The notes under the pieces are model-generated. The model did no database searches, was not told the origin of the DNA, and was given only the letters and a program-made list of their open reading frames with translations. From an uncultured Treponema sp. (lineage in GTDB: Bacteria > Spirochaetota > Spirochaetia > Treponematales > Treponemataceae): a DNA stretch of 64,000 nt. Position 1 is the first letter of the stretch. The number at the start of each line of letters is the position of its first letter. Below, piece by piece: positions 35,671 through 43,993 of this stretch. Location: the NCBI GenBank assembly GCA_946615905.1, contig CAMOIE010000017.1:1-64000 (forward strand). The letters are read 5' to 3'. The translations under genes and the position numbers were made by a program.

Positions 35671-35900
35671 TATGCACTCTCCAGACTGTCCAGACTGCGG
35701 AGCATCGTTACGGACGGGTAAATTTTCTTGAAATATTTTTTATAATATTCTGTCGTTGCTTCGTCAAAATTGTTTATAGAAATCGTTCCGTCATTGTTGA
35801 ACAAAATCGCCTCTGCGGTCCTCTGGTCCTCAAAGCAGACATTCTCCGCATTGTACGTAATCAAAATATTATCCTTAAGGCAGAATTCTCGTCTTTCCAT
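35670..35900 (-). CDS. Small partner protein of the DUF4160 gene
   Basis: 76 residues, family not recognised. It begins MERREFCLKDNILITYNAENV. The first half looks like beta strands (EAILFNNDGTISINNFDEA). The second half is helical. The position upstream of a DUF4160 gene is often held by a DUF2442-like protein, but I cannot match that by eye. The ATG at 35900 lies 7 bases after GGAGG. The TTG five codons earlier overlaps that site and is unlikely. Confidence 0.65.
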   Translation of the reverse strand: MERREFCLKDNILITYNAENVCFEDQRTAEAILFNNDGTISINNFDEATTEYYKKYFKKIYPSVTMLRSLDSLESA

Positions 35901-35922
35901 AATCAAAGCCTCCAAGATACAT

Positions 35923-35951
35923 TATATAACCTTATGTTGAAAAAAGTAATA
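35923..35951 (-). promoter_or_regulatory. Promoter of the DUF4160 module
   Basis: On the minus strand TTACTT, a 17-base spacer and consensus TATAAT. A GGAGG ribosome site follows shortly. The module therefore carries its own promoter inside the direct-repeat-bounded segment. Confidence 0.6.
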
Positions 35952-35972
35952 AATAAAAACTCCGATTTTCCT

Positions 35973-36059
35973 GCTCCGCCGCCACTCCAATCCTTGCGCA
36001 ACTGCCGCTAACGCGGCGATTCTGTAGGCAGCAATTTTATCTGCCTAGCGGGGGAAAAT
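35973..36059. repeat. 87-bp direct repeat (copy 2)
   Basis: Identical over 87 bases to 35299-35385 and in the same orientation, 674 bases apart. The copies bracket the DUF4160 gene pair and its promoter. Confidence 0.9.
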
Positions 36060-36109
36060 TCCGAAATTTTCTACTTTTCCACGCACAGGGGAATTTATAT
36101 AATAAAAGC

Positions 36110-36859
36110 ATGAAGATTATTTTTATGGGCGACTCAATCATGCAGTACAACGACTGCACGACTTACCCGCAGACCGGCTGGCCCCAGCTGATGCCACGCT
36201 TTTTCCCGGCGGGAACGCTTTTTGAAAATTATGCGAGAAACGGCCGTAGCACAAAGTCTTTTATTGACGAGGGACGTTTTGACGAAGTGCTGAACTCTGC
36301 ATCGAAAGGCGACTTTGTTCTGATTGGATTTGCCCATAATGACGAAAAATCTGCCGACCCGACCCGCTACACAAGCCCAGAAGAAGGCGGGACTTTCCGC
36401 AAAAACCTTGAATTTTTTGCCACCGAATTGCAGAAAAAAGGCGCACTGCCGCTTTTGTTGACCCCGGTCGTCCGCCGCAAATTTGACGAGAATGGCAAAT
36501 TGCTCTCGACACACGGGGAATACCCGGAGGCAATCCGCGAGACGGCAAAAAAACTCTCGCTTCCGCTCATCGACTTGACAAAATACACAGCCCAGGCCGT
36601 TGAGAGGGCCGGAATAGAAAAAAGCCTTTCCTTTTACATGAATTTTCAGCCGGGAATTTACGAGAATTACCCGGACGGCAAAGAGGACAACTCCCACCTT
36701 CGACCTGACGGAGCCTTTATGGTGAGTTCTATTGCCGCAAGGGAACTTTCCAAGTTGGACGGGGCTTATTCGCCGCTTGCAAAGTCTGTGATTCTCCCCG
36801 CATTTGCAGACCGCGAGGCCTTGGAAAAAGAAGTGAACGACGAGTTGATTTATAATTGA
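36110..36859 (+). CDS. SGNH hydrolase, rhamnogalacturonan acetylesterase-like
   Basis: GDSL/SGNH-family esterase of 249 residues, most like enzymes that remove acetyl groups from pectic rhamnogalacturonan. The blocks are visible: FMGDSIMQ (nucleophile serine), ARNGRSTKSF (glycine), IGFAHND (asparagine), and the C-terminal DNSHLRPDGA with the Asp/His pair. No signal peptide, so it should be cytoplasmic and act on imported oligosaccharides. The pectate lyase 2.2 kb downstream supports pectin as the substrate. There is no Shine-Dalgarno sequence. TATAAT ends 6 bases before the ATG, so the message is probably leaderless. Confidence 0.85.
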   Translation: MKIIFMGDSIMQYNDCTTYPQTGWPQLMPRFFPAGTLFENYARNGRSTKSFIDEGRFDEVLNSASKGDFVLIGFAHNDEKSADPTRYTSPEEGGTFRKNLEFFATELQKKGALPLLLTPVVRRKFDENGKLLSTHGEYPEAIRETAKKLSLPLIDLTKYTAQAVERAGIEKSLSFYMNFQPGIYENYPDGKEDNSHLRPDGAFMVSSIAARELSKLDGAYSPLAKSVILPAFADREALEKEVNDELIYN

Positions 36860-36866
36860 CAATTTT

Positions 36867-36965
36867 GATGCGTTAGCGATGGTAGCCCCGAAGTTGGCGG
36901 CAGTTTGCTGCCGGCAATGAGCGTGAGCGAAGGGCGGACGTAGCGACCGCGCCGTTGGCGGGGGA
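36867..36965. repeat. GC-rich dispersed element (GATGC-TAGCGATGGTAGCCCCG type)
   Basis: Between the esterase and glnA. It opens with GATGCGTTAGCGATGGTAGC, then has a hairpin GGCGGCAGTTTGCTGCCGGC, GAGCGTGAGCGAAGGGCGG and ACGTAGCGACC. The element at 62098-62208 is a reverse-orientation relative with 22 of the first 24 bases identical, but with a different hairpin. Confidence 0.65.
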
Positions 36966-37002
36966 ACGCAAAGAATTTTTTTTATTTTTGATTGGAGTGA
37001 AT

Positions 37003-38274
37003 ATGCGCTACACGGAAGAAGAGGCACTGGAATACATCAAGGAAAACGATGTAAAGTTCATAAAGCTTTTTTTTACGGACATTTTCGGGCAGATAAAGTC
37101 GCTTTCGGTTCAGCCGGCGGAAATGCCCCGCGCCTTTTCTTCGGGAATCGCATTTGACGCGGAGGTTGTGAAGGGCTTTCAGGACCCTGACCACTCAGAC
37201 CTATTTTTGGTTCCAGACCCGGCGACATTGTGCGTCCTTCCATGGAGACCCCAGAACGGCCGCGTAATCCGATTTTTTTGCAACGTCCGCTATGTTGACG
37301 GCTCTCCGTTCGAGGGGGACCCCCGCTATTTACTGAAAAAAGTCGTTCAAAAAGCCGCAGACAAGGGCTATACGTTCAACATCGGAACCGAGTGCGAATT
37401 TTACCTTTTCAAAAACGACGAGAACGGTCAGCCGACAAAAATTCCCCAGGACCAGGCCGGTTACTGCGACCTTGCCCCCCGCGACCGTGGAGAAAACGTC
37501 CGCCGTGAAATCTGCCTGACCCTTGAGCAGATGGGCTTGCACCCGGAGGCCAGCCACCACGAGTCAGGACCGGGACAGAACGAGGTTGACTTCCGCTTTG
37601 ACTCCCCCTTGCAGGCAGCCGACAACCTCGCGACTTTTAAAATCGTCGTCAAGACAATCGCAGACAGGAACGGACTTTTCGCCTCCTTTATGCCCAAGCC
37701 CCTCGCAGACTCCGCCGGGAACGGACTTCATATCAACATTTCCCTTGCCAAGGACGGAAAAAATCTTTTTTCTGACGATGACATCGCGGTTGAGGGGCGG
37801 TCATTTATGGCGGGAATTTTGGAGCTGGTTCCGGAATTCACTGCCTTTACGAATCCCCTGCCTTCATCCTACAGGCGTTTCGGAGCTTTTGAGGCACCAC
37901 ACTACATCTCATGGGCACGGGAAAAACGCTGCCAGCTTTTGAGGATTCCCGCGTCAAACGAGCCGAGGGCCAGATTCGAGCTTCGTTCCCCCGACCCTTC
38001 GTGCAACCAGTACCTTGCCCTTGCCCTTGTCCTTTCCGCCGGAATGGAAGGAATCGAGAAAAAATCAGTCTTGCCGCCACAGAAGAACATTGACCTCTAC
38101 AAGGCTCTTCCATCTGATTTGCAGGGACTTGGAACTTTGCCCCACAGCCTTGCCGAGGCGGTAAAAAACGCCCTTTCAAGCCAATTTGTCTCGTCAGTCC
38201 TGCCGGATGTCACGATGAACGCCTTCCGGGAGGCCGAGGCGAACGCAAAAGACCCGGATTTCGGCGAGATTTAG
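37003..38274 (+). CDS. glnA: Glutamine synthetase, type I
   Basis: Makes glutamine from glutamate, ammonia and ATP. Family marks are FTDIFGQIKS near the N-terminus, TECEFYLF, HHESGPGQNEVDFRF, NGLHINISL, and NEPRARFELRSPDPSCNQYLALA. It has 423 residues, a little short for GlnA but with all core motifs. The ATG at 37003 lies behind GGAG. An earlier in-frame ATG falls in repeat DNA. An ANTAR-type regulator gene follows after 19 bases and probably controls nitrogen genes. Confidence 0.93.
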   Translation: MRYTEEEALEYIKENDVKFIKLFFTDIFGQIKSLSVQPAEMPRAFSSGIAFDAEVVKGFQDPDHSDLFLVPDPATLCVLPWRPQNGRVIRFFCNVRYVDGSPFEGDPRYLLKKVVQKAADKGYTFNIGTECEFYLFKNDENGQPTKIPQDQAGYCDLAPRDRGENVRREICLTLEQMGLHPEASHHESGPGQNEVDFRFDSPLQAADNLATFKIVVKTIADRNGLFASFMPKPLADSAGNGLHINISLAKDGKNLFSDDDIAVEGRSFMAGILELVPEFTAFTNPLPSSYRRFGAFEAPHYISWAREKRCQLLRIPASNEPRARFELRSPDPSCNQYLALALVLSAGMEGIEKKSVLPPQKNIDLYKALPSDLQGLGTLPHSLAEAVKNALSSQFVSSVLPDVTMNAFREAEANAKDPDFGEI

Positions 38275-38293
38275 CTTTCAGGACGAATTGCCG

Positions 38294-38863
38294 ATGGACT
38301 CTGTTCTAATCGTTTCCAACACAAGCTCCACGATGGGCATTCTCTCACAGATGCTTGCCTCACAGCCCTTTAGCCGGATTGCCGCAAGCCAGAGCGGAAG
38401 CCAGGCCAGGCGGTCGCTTTTGGATGGAGACTTTGACATCGTGATTATCGACTCCCCCCTTCCCGATGAAAACGGAGACGACCTTGCCCTGCACGCAAGC
38501 GAAAATCAGACTGCCGGGGTGATTTTGCTAGCCCCCGCAGAACGTCTTATGGACATTCCCGGAGACCTTGAGGAGTCCGGAGTCTTTGTCCTGCCCAAGC
38601 CCCTAAGCCCGGAGCTTTTTTACCAGTCCGTCAAACTTCTGATGGCTACAAAAAACAAAATTCAGCGGCTGGAAGAGGAGAATAAAAATCTCCTACGCAA
38701 AATCGAAGAGATAAAAACTGTCAGCCAGGCCAAGTGCCTTTTAATCGAGCGGCGCAAAATGACTGAAAGCGAAGCCCACCGATACATCGAAAAAGAAGCC
38801 ATGAACCGCCGCGAATCCCGCCTGATTGTGGCAGAGTCAATTCTCAAGAGTTACGGGTTTTAG
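38294..38863 (+). CDS. ANTAR-domain response regulator (NasT/AmiR type)
   Basis: N-terminal receiver-like domain (DSVLIVSNTSSTMGILSQML, IVIIDSPLPDENGDDLAL, LPKPLSP), a coiled coil at about 115-140, then an ANTAR RNA-binding domain (TVSQAKCLLIERRKMTESEAHRYIEKEAMNRRESRLIVAESIL). Such proteins relieve transcription termination by holding paired hairpins in leader RNA. The position directly behind glnA points to nitrogen control. A TTG two codons upstream, closer to AGGA, is an alternative start. I did not identify its RNA target. Confidence 0.88.
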   Translation: MDSVLIVSNTSSTMGILSQMLASQPFSRIAASQSGSQARRSLLDGDFDIVIIDSPLPDENGDDLALHASENQTAGVILLAPAERLMDIPGDLEESGVFVLPKPLSPELFYQSVKLLMATKNKIQRLEEENKNLLRKIEEIKTVSQAKCLLIERRKMTESEAHRYIEKEAMNRRESRLIVAESILKSYGF

Positions 38864-38918
38864 TGAACAAGATATAAAATCTGCCAAAAAGAGCAATATT
38901 TCGTAGAACGATTTTTAA

Positions 38919-38999
38919 CAATGTCACTTTTGTGCAAAAAGTCGTTTTTCTTGGATAATAAAGTTCTCACGATAATAAATTATAAATAAAGCGACATTG
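38919..38999. repeat. 12-bp inverted repeat upstream of the pectate lyase
   Basis: CAATGTCACTTT at 38919-38930 pairs with AAAGCGACATTG at 38988-38999 with one mismatch, 57 bases apart. The AT-rich interior includes the likely promoter. It may be chance or a loop-forming operator. Confidence 0.35.
38930..38959 (+). promoter_or_regulatory. Candidate promoter of the pectate lyase
   Basis: TTGTGC, an 18-base spacer and GATAAT. It would give a leader of about 88 bases before the ATG at 39054, which has GAGGGG ahead of it. Confidence 0.4.
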
Positions 39000-39053
39000 G
39001 GAAAGTCCAAAATCAAACTTTTCCAATACTTATTCATCATCGAGGGGAACTCT

Positions 39054-41840
39054 ATGTTTAAAAAGTATTTTGGCCGGACAGTGATTCCGGCAGCAGCGAG
39101 CTTGCTATTGCTGGCAATGCCATCTTGCAGCATGTCTTCTGGGGGAGGAGGCGGAGATGACGATTCGTACGTTACTCCAAGTAGCACACCTTCATCATCG
39201 AAGTCTAGCAATCCATCAGGAGCCATACCTTCTGGAAATACAAGCCAGTACGGAAACGGCGATGTCTCAGAGGGGGTGTTCACTGCACCTACCGCTGCCG
39301 ACGTGTCAAATGCTTCTGTAAAAATCGTAAAATCAGAAGGTTGGCTCAACTCTGCCTACATCATCTTCGAGCAGGTCGAGGGGGCGGCATACAAAGTCCT
39401 CGCAGACGATGTTGAAATCGATGCTCCTCTTATCCGCTACTACGACACTTATGTCTACAACACTTACGATGAGGCGACTTCAACTTGGACTGAACAGACC
39501 CTTACAAACGTCGTGCGCGCTGACGCTCTCGGACTCAAGGCGGGAAGCCACACGATGAAGGTTTGCGCTGTCGGAACTGAGAACACTTCAGACTATTCAA
39601 GCGCAACAATGACAGTCGCTGACCACGACCGCTCAGGCTTTGCCTTTACTGGAAGCACGACTCCGGGTGCCTACAACATGGACGGTACGCTCAAAAACGG
39701 TGCTGTCGTCATCTACCTCACACAGGGAAACAAAAAGACTTTGACAGCGACGATCGGCGGAAAGTCATACACAGGCATTCAGGACATCACTCAGGCAATC
39801 AAGAAGAAGAACACAGGCTCTACTCCGATTGACATCCGTATCATCGGGCAGGTGACTGCCGAAAGCAACGACCTCTCTTGCGCCGACATGAAGAGCGCCT
39901 ACGCTCTCGGCGTAAAAGAGGCTTCAAACGTCACAATCGAAGGTGTCGGACACGACGCTACATTGAAGGGGGCGGGAGTTGCCGCTTTCCAGAGCGAATA
40001 CATCGAAGTCGCGAACCTCGGTCTTGTCAAATGGGGTGGCGGACATGATGGCGACGGTGTTTCAATCAAGGCAAGCGGTTACGTCTGGGTTCACAACAAC
40101 GACTACTTCTACGGTGACGCTGGTGGAGACAAAGACCAGGTTAAGGGCGACGGCTCCATGGACATGAAGGACGACTCAAATCACGTCACAATTTCCTACA
40201 ACCACTTCTACGACTCAGGAAAGATGTCACTCTGCGGTATGAAGTCTGAGTCAGGTCCCAACTACATCACCTTCCATCACAACTGGTTCGACCATTCAGA
40301 CTCTCGCCATCCGAGAATCCGCACGATGACCGTCCATGTCTACAACAACTACTTTGACGGAAACGCAAAATACGGCGTTGGCGTTACGACTGGCGCGAAC
40401 TGCTTTGTCGAAGGAAACTACTTCAGAAACGCGCACGACCCGATGATGTCTTCAATGCAGGGAACTGACGCGCTTGGCGGCGGAACGTTCTCAGGCGAAA
40501 AGGGCGGCGTAATCAAATCTTGGAACAACAAATTCGCGGAGAACAACACGAACGGCGTTAAGTTCCAGTTCATCACGAACAAATGGGACTACACGAACGA
40601 CAAAGAACTCGGCGAGTACAAGGAATGGTACGAGACTGTTGGAACTGACAACGGCGACGGAACTTGGACAATCTACGATGAGAAAGTGACCAACACTGAA
40701 GACGGATTCGCGTCAAATTCTTTGATCGGCGTGGACGAGGCTACAAAAAAAGGTGCCTACTATCAGGCTTCAAAGGGAAAGACTGCGTTCGGACTCTGTG
40801 TTCCGGCGAATGTTCTCAAAGTCATCGTCACGGCAAAATGTGGTTCTTCGACAAGCGGCGCGACGACAAAGATGACTCTGAAAGGCGTTTCAAGCGATTC
40901 TGTTGGAAACACTGAATATGCGGAATACACATTCGACATCACCGGCGTAACATCAGACGATACGCTTGAACTGGTCAATTCAGGCTCTAACTCTCTGAAC
41001 ATCAGGGAAATCAAGGTCATCGCCTCCAGCGGTTGGAAAACAAAACTCACTTCTGGTGCGGATCTTTCAAACATCGACGCTTACGAGGTTGACGCGAGAA
41101 ACCAGCTCGTTCCTGAAAGTGTGAAAGCCCGGAGCGGTGGAGCGACCTACTCCAACTTTGACCAGAAGATGGGCGACTCAGGTCTCGGTCTCAACGTCGC
41201 TCCGACAGACCCGGACAAAGCGAAGAAGATTGTTATCGGCTACTCTGGCCGCCACAACCCGGACATCATGTGGAACTTCAACAACGCCGTCGATGATGCA
41301 AGCTATGAGGTTAACACCCAGCTGAACGCAATGCTCGTCGCCTATTCTGGTAAGATGCTGAAAATCCAGGGCAACGCCGCGTCATCACCGGCAAATCCGG
41401 GAGTCACACCAGAAAACCCTGACGACCCGACACCGGAGCCGACTCCGACACCGAGCGAGCCTGTGACAGTTCCAGAGGGTACAATCACCGTAACGTTTGA
41501 TTCTTTCACGAGCGGAACATCAACGATAAATGGCGTTACAGTTATGGCAAATCTTCTTGCAGCTAAAAATACTACTCCAACGGTATACAATGGTGTAACG
41601 TACAACAGCGCAATCAAAATGGAAGGTGAAACAAAGACAAAAATCACCTTCACGTTGGAAAAAGCGTCAACGATCACTGTTGTAACCGACACTGCTTCAA
41701 AGAAAATCAAGTTTGATGGAGAAAAGATTGTTACAGATGCAGAAGGTATTGCAGCCAAGGATTTGGAGGTCGGAGACCACACAATTTTGAAGAGCGATTC
41801 GATGAATGTCTACGCAATCATCATCACCCCTAAAAGCTGA
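39054..41840 (+). CDS. Multi-domain pectate lyase lipoprotein (PL1-like)
   Basis: Exported lipoprotein (MFKKYFGRTVIPAAASLLLLAMPSC) with a serine/glycine/acid-rich stalk. After a fibronectin-like segment (about 80-190) comes a parallel beta-helix pectate lyase domain (about 200-500): IRIIGQVT, VTIEGVGHDATLKGAG, HDGDGVSIKASGYVWVHNN, VTISYNHFYDS, the arginine motif DHSDSRHPRIR, and VHVYNNYF. It cuts polygalacturonate by elimination. Two further beta-rich domains follow (about 570-660 and 820-928), joined by a proline/threonine linker (PDDPTPEPTPTPSEP), and are likely carbohydrate-binding. The ATG at 39054 is chosen for its GAGGGG site and signal peptide. Confidence 0.9.
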   Translation: MFKKYFGRTVIPAAASLLLLAMPSCSMSSGGGGGDDDSYVTPSSTPSSSKSSNPSGAIPSGNTSQYGNGDVSEGVFTAPTAADVSNASVKIVKSEGWLNSAYIIFEQVEGAAYKVLADDVEIDAPLIRYYDTYVYNTYDEATSTWTEQTLTNVVRADALGLKAGSHTMKVCAVGTENTSDYSSATMTVADHDRSGFAFTGSTTPGAYNMDGTLKNGAVVIYLTQGNKKTLTATIGGKSYTGIQDITQAIKKKNTGSTPIDIRIIGQVTAESNDLSCADMKSAYALGVKEASNVTIEGVGHDATLKGAGVAAFQSEYIEVANLGLVKWGGGHDGDGVSIKASGYVWVHNNDYFYGDAGGDKDQVKGDGSMDMKDDSNHVTISYNHFYDSGKMSLCGMKSESGPNYITFHHNWFDHSDSRHPRIRTMTVHVYNNYFDGNAKYGVGVTTGANCFVEGNYFRNAHDPMMSSMQGTDALGGGTFSGEKGGVIKSWNNKFAENNTNGVKFQFITNKWDYTNDKELGEYKEWYETVGTDNGDGTWTIYDEKVTNTEDGFASNSLIGVDEATKKGAYYQASKGKTAFGLCVPANVLKVIVTAKCGSSTSGATTKMTLKGVSSDSVGNTEYAEYTFDITGVTSDDTLELVNSGSNSLNIREIKVIASSGWKTKLTSGADLSNIDAYEVDARNQLVPESVKARSGGATYSNFDQKMGDSGLGLNVAPTDPDKAKKIVIGYSGRHNPDIMWNFNNAVDDASYEVNTQLNAMLVAYSGKMLKIQGNAASSPANPGVTPENPDDPTPEPTPTPSEPVTVPEGTITVTFDSFTSGTSTINGVTVMANLLAAKNTTPTVYNGVTYNSAIKMEGETKTKITFTLEKASTITVVTDTASKKIKFDGEKIVTDAEGIAAKDLEVGDHTILKSDSMNVYAIIITPKS

Positions 41841-41881
41841 TGTAATTTCTAACTAATCTGACTTCGGCTCAACCACCAAAG

Positions 41882-41916
41882 TCCCCCCGTTCACCTCCGT
41901 GGGCGGGGATTTTTTT
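41882..41916 (+). terminator. Intrinsic terminator after the pectate lyase
   Basis: TCCCC...GGGGA stem with a mostly paired inner part and a T7 run at 41910-41916, 40 bases after the stop. Confidence 0.8.
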
Positions 41917-41983
41917 AACTTAATGAAAATTTAAGTTTAGTTTATGTATTGAACAAACGCCCCCAAAACTTTAAACTAGAAAC

Positions 41984-42508
41984 ATGGCAGAATTAATTAA
42001 AGAATTTATCGGCGACGATGTATTTAACGCACAAAACACACTTATTTCATCAAATGACATTGCAAAAGTAGCAGATGCTGCAAAAATTGTATCTCAGGCA
42101 TTCGGAACAGGCGGACAGTTGGACGTTGCCCCGGAGGCTGACTCAAAACTTTTGGAAAGTTTCAAAAAAAATCTCTCGCTTTTAGTCCAGAAAACTTGGG
42201 TTGAAAAATCCGATGAAATGCTCAAAGAGCAGGTTCTGTACAAACTGGAAGAATTCTGCAATGCTGTCGGCAAAAACGACTGGGAGGACGCATTCGACCG
42301 CTTCCCCGAAGTCATCTCCGACGTGGTTTTCCTCATGTTCGGCAGCCAGTCCAAGGCGAAAGATTTTGACGAATATTCTCTGGCCATCGACCCGGAATTC
42401 GGCATTTTTTGGTGGTACATTGCCTCCCTTCCCGTAAAAAACGACTGGTCAGCGGACAAAAAACGCCTCGCCCTCCTTGTCGGCATGTTCTTTTTGGCAA
42501 ATTATTAG
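41984..42508 (+). CDS. Unknown 174-residue protein
   Basis: No family recognised. It is soluble, largely helical and acidic (MAELIKEFIGDDVFNAQNTLISSNDIAKVADAAKIVSQAFG), with a more hydrophobic C-terminus (FGIFWWYIASLPV, LALLVGMFFLANY) that could be one buried or membrane-associated helix. It stands alone between the pectate lyase terminator and a repeat element. Codon use looks like its neighbours, so it is probably a native gene. Confidence 0.65.
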   Translation: MAELIKEFIGDDVFNAQNTLISSNDIAKVADAAKIVSQAFGTGGQLDVAPEADSKLLESFKKNLSLLVQKTWVEKSDEMLKEQVLYKLEEFCNAVGKNDWEDAFDRFPEVISDVVFLMFGSQSKAKDFDEYSLAIDPEFGIFWWYIASLPVKNDWSADKKRLALLVGMFFLANY

Positions 42509-42547
42509 AAAATCCGATGGAGTCAGTCAAAAAAAATTTTCTTTTTG

Positions 42548-42660
42548 ATTTGGCTGCTCCCCTCCTGCGTCGGGTCGGCAGTTCCAGGGCTTGCTAACGC
42601 GCGGTGCCATTTGCTTTCAGCAAACGGCACTGGCCTCCGGCCACCCTTCCATTGCCTAGC
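42548..42660. repeat. GC-rich dispersed intergenic element
   Basis: Lies between the unknown gene and proA. It contains GCGTCGGGTCGGCAGTTCC, GGGCTTGCTAACGCG, the hairpin GTGCCATTTGCT/AGCAAACGGCAC, CTGGCCTCCGGCCAC and CCATTGCCTAGCAG. Its end resembles the GCCTAGCGGGG end of the 87-bp repeat. Confidence 0.5.
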
Positions 42661-42688
42661 AGATATAAAAAAAATCTGGCGGTGAAAC

Positions 42689-43984
42689 ATGAAATTAGAC
42701 GAAAGCCTTTCAAACTTGCGCACAGCCGCACAAAAACTCGCCCTGATGAACTCAAGGCAAAAAAATTCCGCCCTAAAAGCTGTCGCTTCTTCAATCCTAA
42801 AGAATAAAGAAAAAATCCTTGCCGCAAACCAGGCCGACTTGGAATCTTCCCGCGCGTCCGGCATGAGCGAGGCTTTGCTTGAGCGTCTTATGCTTGACTC
42901 AAAGCGCATTGACGGCATCGTCGACTCGATGCAGGTCGTAATCGACCAGGCCGACCCGGTCGGCGAGGTTACTTCCGGCTGGACGACTCCAGGCGGTCTT
43001 TCAATCCGCCAGACAAGGGTTCCGCTCGGAGTCGTCGCGATTATCTATGAGAGCCGCCCCAATGTCACAGTTGACGCTTTCTGCCTTGCCTATAAGAGCG
43101 GCAACGCTATTTTGCTCCGAGGCTCCAAGTCCGCCCTGAACTCAAACCGCGCCATTGTTGCCGCAATAAAAGAAGGGCTGGCCGAGGCCGGACAGGACGG
43201 AATGGTCGGAGCCGTGGAGCTTGCAGAGCCAATGGCAGACCATTCCGATGTCAATGAGATTTTGTCTGCCCGTGGAAAAATCGACTGTGTTCTTCCAAGA
43301 GGCGGCGCAAAATTGATTAAAAACGTCGTTGAAAACGCAAAAATCCCGGTGATTGAGACAGGAGCAGGAGTCTGCCACCTTTATGTTCATTCCGACGCTG
43401 ACGTTGAAATGGCGGCCAAAATCGCCGAAAACGCCAAAATCCAGAGACCGGGAGCCTGCAACGCAATCGAGTGCATTTTGGTTCATGAAAAAATCGCTGG
43501 CAAATTTCTGCCGGCCCTCGCAAAAATTCTTTCAGGCCGAGTCCAGCTCCGTGCCGATGAAAAATCTTACTCAATCCTTGAGAATGAAATAAAAAATCAA
43601 GACGCAGCATCCAGTCGCTGGGGAAAAGAAGTCCTTGTCCATGCAAATGATGCGGACTTCGGCTTTGAATTCTTGGATTTGGTCTGCTCGGTAAAAATCG
43701 TCTCCTCATTCGACGAGGCCGTTGAATATATCAACACACACTCAACGAAACATTCTGAGTCAATCTGCACGAACGACAGAAAGCTGGCCCGTGAATTTCA
43801 GGCTAGAATCGACTCCGCCTGCGTCTACGTGAACGCCTCAACCCGCTTTACCGATGGCGGTGAATTCGGTTTTGGGGCGGAACTTGGAATCAGCACGCAA
43901 AAGCTCCACGCCCGAGGCCCCATGGGAATCAAAGCTTTGACCACAACGAAATTTCTGATAGACGGTGAAGGGCAGATTCGCTAA
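42689..43984 (+). CDS. proA: Gamma-glutamyl phosphate reductase
   Basis: Second step of proline synthesis: reduces gamma-glutamyl phosphate to glutamate semialdehyde with NADPH. Aldehyde-dehydrogenase fold with VPLGVVAIIYESRPNVTVDAF, the ProA-specific DCVLPRGGAKLI, the catalytic cysteine in IETGAGVCHLYV, and RFTDGGEFGFGAELGIST. Length 431 is normal. First gene of a proA-proB-proC run with gaps of 9 and 22 bases, so the whole glutamate-to-proline pathway is made together. Confidence 0.97.
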   Translation: MKLDESLSNLRTAAQKLALMNSRQKNSALKAVASSILKNKEKILAANQADLESSRASGMSEALLERLMLDSKRIDGIVDSMQVVIDQADPVGEVTSGWTTPGGLSIRQTRVPLGVVAIIYESRPNVTVDAFCLAYKSGNAILLRGSKSALNSNRAIVAAIKEGLAEAGQDGMVGAVELAEPMADHSDVNEILSARGKIDCVLPRGGAKLIKNVVENAKIPVIETGAGVCHLYVHSDADVEMAAKIAENAKIQRPGACNAIECILVHEKIAGKFLPALAKILSGRVQLRADEKSYSILENEIKNQDAASSRWGKEVLVHANDADFGFEFLDLVCSVKIVSSFDEAVEYINTHSTKHSESICTNDRKLAREFQARIDSACVYVNASTRFTDGGEFGFGAELGISTQKLHARGPMGIKALTTTKFLIDGEGQIR

Positions 43985-43993
43985 AATTACGTT

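Noticed and set aside
35299-36059. Integron-type attC sites flanking the DUF4160 pair
   Set aside because: The repeats have palindromes, but I could not find a matched RYYYAAC / GTTRRRY pair, and no integrase gene is present.
36134-37027. 297-codon open frame on the minus strand opposite the SGNH esterase
   Set aside because: It has no ribosome site or recognisable motif and mirrors the codon bias of the esterase, whose active-site blocks are clear on the plus strand.
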